Shown in pieces: positions 60,601-64,000 of a DNA stretch of 64,000 nt. Source of the DNA: Hyphochytrium catenoides (taxonomy: Eukaryota; Sar; Hyphochytriomycetes; Hyphochytriales; Hyphochytriaceae). The stretch is taken from NCBI GenBank assembly GCA_900088475.1, contig FLMG01000460.1, positions 489 through 64,488 on the forward strand, given 5' to 3'. The notes under the pieces were generated by a model that made no database searches, was not told the DNA's origin, and saw only the letters and a program-made list of their open reading frames with translations. A program made the position numbers and the translations under genes. Every line of letters starts with the position of its first letter. Within the stretch, counting starts at the first letter, position 1.

Positions 60601-61396
60601 TGAGGTCAGATCTTTCACCAGTTAGTGGTGGATAGGTAGTAGGTAACAAGAGAGTGGTGGGTGGTGCTTACCAGCTCTGCAATTGGTTGTTGCGAAGCCT
60701 ACGCTGGACTTTAAGGTTGACGGCACTTTAGTCAGGTAGAAATGCCCTTGAAATGGTAGTTCTTTCTGTCACTAGCTTTCTGGTAAGGGAGGATCCAATA
60801 GCCATATAAAGATTGTACATCTAAGGCTTGCCATGGGCACCGGCTGAGCCAAATTTTCCAAGGTTACGGAAAGACACCCCGCTAAACGAGGATACCACAC
60901 CTGCCTAGTTGAGCGAGAAAGCCGGTGGACGTGATACAGGATGACAGTGCCAATTGGAAACTTCTCCTATCTCTGCTTGTCACAACCGGGTCACCGTACA
61001 ATGATTTAGGGCCAAGAAAGGAAAAACAAGATAAAGAAAAGGATAGAGAAAAGCGAGAAAAGAGCTGGAAAATGGAGAAGTATTGACAGACACTAGACAC
61101 GTTCGGCAGCCATATACGGCAAGAGGTTAGTCATGTGCGTGGTGAAGCAGTTGGTAGGCAGGATATAACAAGAACTCGATATCTATAAAGAAAATGCGCA
61201 AGCTGGGTCCTCCGGTCATCTGCTACCACGCTGTCTAAAGGAGCATTCTTGATCTCTCGGACTAGGGCTTTGGACTACCCTTCCCTTACCAACTGGAACA
61301 AATCGCGGCCTGTGCCAGCTGAAGCTAACGAAAGACTCTCGAAGAGGTTGACAGGCAACGCGAACAAGCTGACGACAGCGGAACTAGTTGGCCTCT

Positions 61397-61440
61397 GCGA
61401 GTACAAGGTGTCCGGAGTCTGCGAGTACAAGGTGTCCAGA
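61397..61440 (+). repeat. Short tandem duplication (about 21 bp)
   Basis: ctgcgagtacaaggtgtccg is followed directly by a second near-identical copy, tgcgagtacaaggtgtccag. It lies in a 76-codon plus-strand frame (61249-61479) where it gives CEYKVSGVCEYKVSRV; I have no other evidence that this frame is coding. Confidence 0.8.
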
Positions 61441-61653
61441 GTCAAGGGAAAGAAAGAAAAGAGAGCGGCACCCAATTAATGGCTAGGCTCACTGCGGAAG
61501 TCCCCAAATTTTGGGAAGAAAGAGGGGGAGAAAAAGAAGAAGAGTGCAACACAGTCATTTATACAGCAACTGACATGCTTTGCTCTGCCCGCCTCAAGAC
61601 AGAGGTTTTGGTGTGGTGCGCACAAAGCAGATGGGTCAACCTCTTATTCGTAT

Positions 61654-61686
61654 GACCCCTAAATTATGAAGCAAAATTTAGGGTCC
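61654..61686. other. Hairpin-forming inverted repeat
   Basis: gacccctaaatt and aatttagggtcc are reverse complements at 10 of 12 positions, separated by a 9-base loop. The stem is short and AT-rich in the middle. It could be a terminator-like RNA structure, a transposon end or chance. Confidence 0.55.
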
Positions 61687-62749
61687 TCTTAGCCATTGTT
61701 TCAATACTGACCAACTCATCCTATCTTCTTTTGCCACACCTTTTGTGAGACGACACTAGTCACCCTTGAGAACACCCTTTCCAGCGGACCCAAGCGTGAA
61801 GTGGATGATGGGAGCCATTTTCAGCGGCTTTTCAGGGGAACAGCGTGCAGACTCATCTCAGCCCTGCTGACCAATCAGAGGCGTCAAACAACTTTGATTG
61901 ACGTTAGCTCCTGCAAAATGACAACTTTGAATGCCGTTAGCACCTATCAGAGGACCTACCTATCCGCTGATTGGCTGAAGTCCCTGCAGATGGGTTCCTC
62001 TAGAAGGCGGCCGCTTCTAAGAGCTGGCCGCTGAAACTTTGGGCAGGGGCTAGCTGAAGAGTGGCATTGGGTTGATGAGGCAGCAGGGGACATTTGAGGC
62101 GGGGCCCGTTACTGTACCACTGAAGAGTTGTATGCACGAGCAGCATTGAAGTTCGGGAGGATACATCATACCCGGTCTCCCTCGTCCCTCTTTACCTTCC
62201 TGCCTTCTGGCCAGCTTCTACGGTGAGGGGATCGCAATTTATTATTGGCAGCAGGAAGGGAGGAAAGAAAATCATAGCTATAGAGGCTAATCGTGAAGCA
62301 GAAGAGCACGAGCACTACGCACACCGATTACGTTTTCAGGAGCGAAGAGCAAAGGGATGGATGCCATGAGTTGTGCTATACGGAATACACCCCACCGCTA
62401 TTTCTCGGATATAATAGCACTTCTTGTCAAACTATATCTAAGGAAGAAGACATCTTTCAAATAGCACGGGTGACCCAGAAGATGGTCTTCTTCTCATAGT
62501 CGGAGTGGTCGCTTCAGTCGCGAACACTCCAGCCAGCTTGAATACCTATCAAGGGCCCCTTCGATGAGTGAGATGCTCCCTCCATGATAGATAAAGCCAT
62601 CATCAGGTTGCGGAATGCAGAACAATCTTCTCCTCTAAGGCGTTTGAGGAAGTCCTATCTTGGACAACAAGAATTGCGGTCAGGCACGACTACCTAGGAG
62701 GGCATGAAAGAGGTCATTTCTACCTCATAAACTTACCTGGGTCCGAGAT

Positions 62750-63550
62750 GCAAAATAGCAGTAGAGGCATATAAAGCCCCCCAATCCAACGAGTTGGCTG
62801 GGCGTGGGGCGCTTGGATCTGTCTGGCCCGAAAGCTTTCATTTTTCCATCAAACTCGTGCCATAATAGCCTCTTTCTTTAGGTACCGATACAGGTTGTTA
62901 ACATACTCCTGTCCATTGCCATGAAGGGAGTCATGGTACTTGATCTCTTTCAGGTCAAAGTCCACAAGAGCAACTTTCCAGTGGTTCCTATTGACGTTAT
63001 AGGAACAGACAACTTGGACAAACTTAAGAGGTCACCTTGTGTCTTGGAAACTAGTTCCCCCACACTCTCGCGTAGCCCTTATATGATTTCTTGCAATCGC
63101 CCGCATCGATAGCGTTTACAACTGATGAAGAAAATGTCAAAAAGCCCATACACCTGACGCGGTCCATGGGGGTTGAAGCCTTCACTCCTAACGTTGTCAG
63201 CTTACTACAGCACGGAGATGGAAGACACCGAAAGGGTAGACCTGCTGCCGGACATACTCAGGGACCCATACAAAAAGCTTCTTAAGGCATACGGAGCAAC
63301 CTGCCATCATCGCCGGGCTCAGCAAGGTTTGCACGCGAGGTCTCACCCAATAGCTACTACCTTTATGCGGCCAGACTCCTTGTACTAGGACACTGTTCCG
63401 CTCTGGATCCTTAACAAGCCGAATAGATTCCTTGATGGTGTTCACGCCGTCCTGGAGCCAGATTTTCTGGAAGGATGGGATAGTTGCTTTCTCCTCGGCT
63501 CTGGGATCATCCTCTAGAATACGTCGTTGGGGTCCTAAAGTTGCTCTTCA
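62750..63550 (-). pseudogene. Ulp1/SENP-like (C48) SUMO-protease domain, possibly decayed
   Basis: The reverse strand at about 63,015-62,870 reads NRNHWKVALVDFDLKEIKYH followed by DSLHGNGQEYVN. This is the His-Trp ... Asp-Ser block of Ulp1/SENP cysteine proteases, with the 17-residue His-Asp spacing seen in yeast Ulp1. Further on, another frame reads PANSLDWGALYASTAILH, which looks like the catalytic 'N-x-x-D-C-G' block but with Trp (TGG) where Cys (TGC/TGT) is needed. The two blocks are in different frames, with stops between them unless a very short intron is used. An upstream exon (about 63,535-63,385) reads IPSFQKIWLQDGVNTIKES. SUMO proteases mature and remove SUMO; Ulp1-like domains are also carried by some transposons. 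Either an inactive or pseudogenised copy, or sequence error. Confidence 0.45.
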
Positions 63551-64000
63551 ATTGAAAATACCGGCTCCTCCTTCTTCGCCTTCTCCGGACCCAACTTGGC
63601 GGTGGCATTTTTGGGTGCTAATTAACCGCCACCATCATGTCAGCCGAAGCCGCTGGATGGCCTCGCTGCTAGTGTTGAACCTGCATGCAACTCAGCGACG
63701 ACTGGCTTCCCTACCAGAGAAAAGAGAGCTATTTGGGTCGTCGCCACCAGCACCACCACTATTTGTAAAAGCCTTGTCTTCTACGGCCTCTCCGCTGCTT
63801 CCAATCTACGCCTTTTTGCCGCCTGATACTCCACTCTCTCTCTGCTTCTTCGACAAAAATTGTTTAGCAGGATCTCTCCTCCAGGAACAAGTGGACCTGT
63901 ATTGCGTTGGGCTTGGTGCTCGGTTCATGCACGAGCTGCAACTTCCTCCGCTTCTTTTAGCACGCCCCATAGTCTTATGCTGGTGATGGAAAGGAAGATG
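63551..64000. other. Window edge; possible 5' part of the Ulp1-like gene
   Basis: On the minus strand an ATG near 63,950 begins MGRAKRSGGSCSSCMNRAP and runs about 57 codons through Lys-rich sequence (QFLSKKQRESGVSGGKKA) to a stop. It may be a first exon of the Ulp1-like gene. The overlapping 184-codon plus frame (63432-63986) has no recognisable features. Confidence 0.3.

Larger units (their letters stand above)
57696..62700. other. Gene-poor 5 kb region; no gene recognised
   Basis: Only short frames (at most about 100 codons) without family resemblance. It holds two small structures listed separately (a tandem duplication near 61.4 kb and a hairpin near 61.67 kb). CCAAT-type words occur near 61,870 (gaccaatcagagg) and 61,970 (gctgattggctg). 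An imperfect direct repeat (acaactttgattgacgttag and acaactttgaatgccgttag) lies near 61,888 and 61,920. Confidence 0.45.

Noticed and set aside
63173-63388. Plus-strand frame EDTERVDLLPDILRDPYKKL
   Set aside because: Its composition looks coding, but no neighbouring exon or homology supports it and the recognisable protein of this locus is on the other strand; left unresolved.
63432-63986. 184-codon plus-strand ORF at the right edge
   Set aside because: No start context or family motifs; it lies opposite the Ulp1-like minus-strand exons.
1-64000. CRISPR arrays, bacterial operons, prophage or IS elements
   Set aside because: The window is intron-containing eukaryotic DNA; no direct-repeat/spacer pattern, Shine-Dalgarno-led operon or transposase was seen.

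Overview
This window is nuclear DNA from a microbial eukaryote. Genes are split by many short introns (about 50-300 bp, GT-AG). The first 70 bases encode eukaryotic ubiquitin, and further genes encode a kinetochore Rod protein, a proteasome Rpn13, a P4-type lipid flippase and a PPR protein. Base composition is near 50% GC and genes sit on both strands. A secreted Pro/Ser-rich protein has a Cys-rich head of a type I associate with oomycetes and related stramenopiles. The tyrosine-kinase-like kinase would also fit a stramenopile or similar protist, but the lineage is only a guess.

Layout: (1) 1-70, start of a ubiquitin gene (minus strand). (2) 1.1-1.6 kb, an unrecognised spliced ORF. (3) 1.85-14.6 kb, a very large multi-exon KNTC1/Rod homologue interrupted by a 60-N gap. 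(4) 15.1-20.6 kb, a 12-exon gene joining an AGC-like pseudokinase to a tyrosine-kinase-like kinase. (5) 21.4-24.9 kb, CacyBP/SIP and TMEM65 homologues on the plus strand, separated by a CT microsatellite. (6) 25.1-27.3 kb, an intronless PPR protein. (7) 28.5-30.4 kb, a secreted repeat protein. (8) 32.1-40.4 kb, a P4-ATPase whose reading frame continues into a dysferlin/Pex23-type DysF domain. (9) 42.0-43.1 kb, a six-hairpin-glycosidase-like protein. (10) 44.5-47.3 kb, Rpn13/ADRM1 in 12 exons, with a possible alternative C-terminus that carries a ubiquitin-interacting motif. (11) 49.9-50.3 kb, a long inverted repeat. (12) 51.4-52.9 kb, a nitronate monooxygenase. (13) 53.3-57.7 kb, a signal-peptide Vps62-domain protein with a multi-pass tail. 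(14) 58-62.5 kb, no recognised gene. (15) 62.7-63.6 kb, a Ulp1/SENP-like peptidase domain, possibly decayed.

The genes do not form one pathway. Three of them belong to ubiquitin/SUMO biology (ubiquitin, Rpn13, Ulp1-like), and CacyBP is linked to E3 ligases. The three most unusual points are the flippase-DysF fusion, the pseudokinase-kinase fusion, and the intron-encoded UIM ending of Rpn13. Exon junctions were read by eye from splice consensus, phase and homology. For the kinase, Rpn13, TMEM65 and nitronate monooxygenase genes, the summed exon lengths are exact multiples of three.
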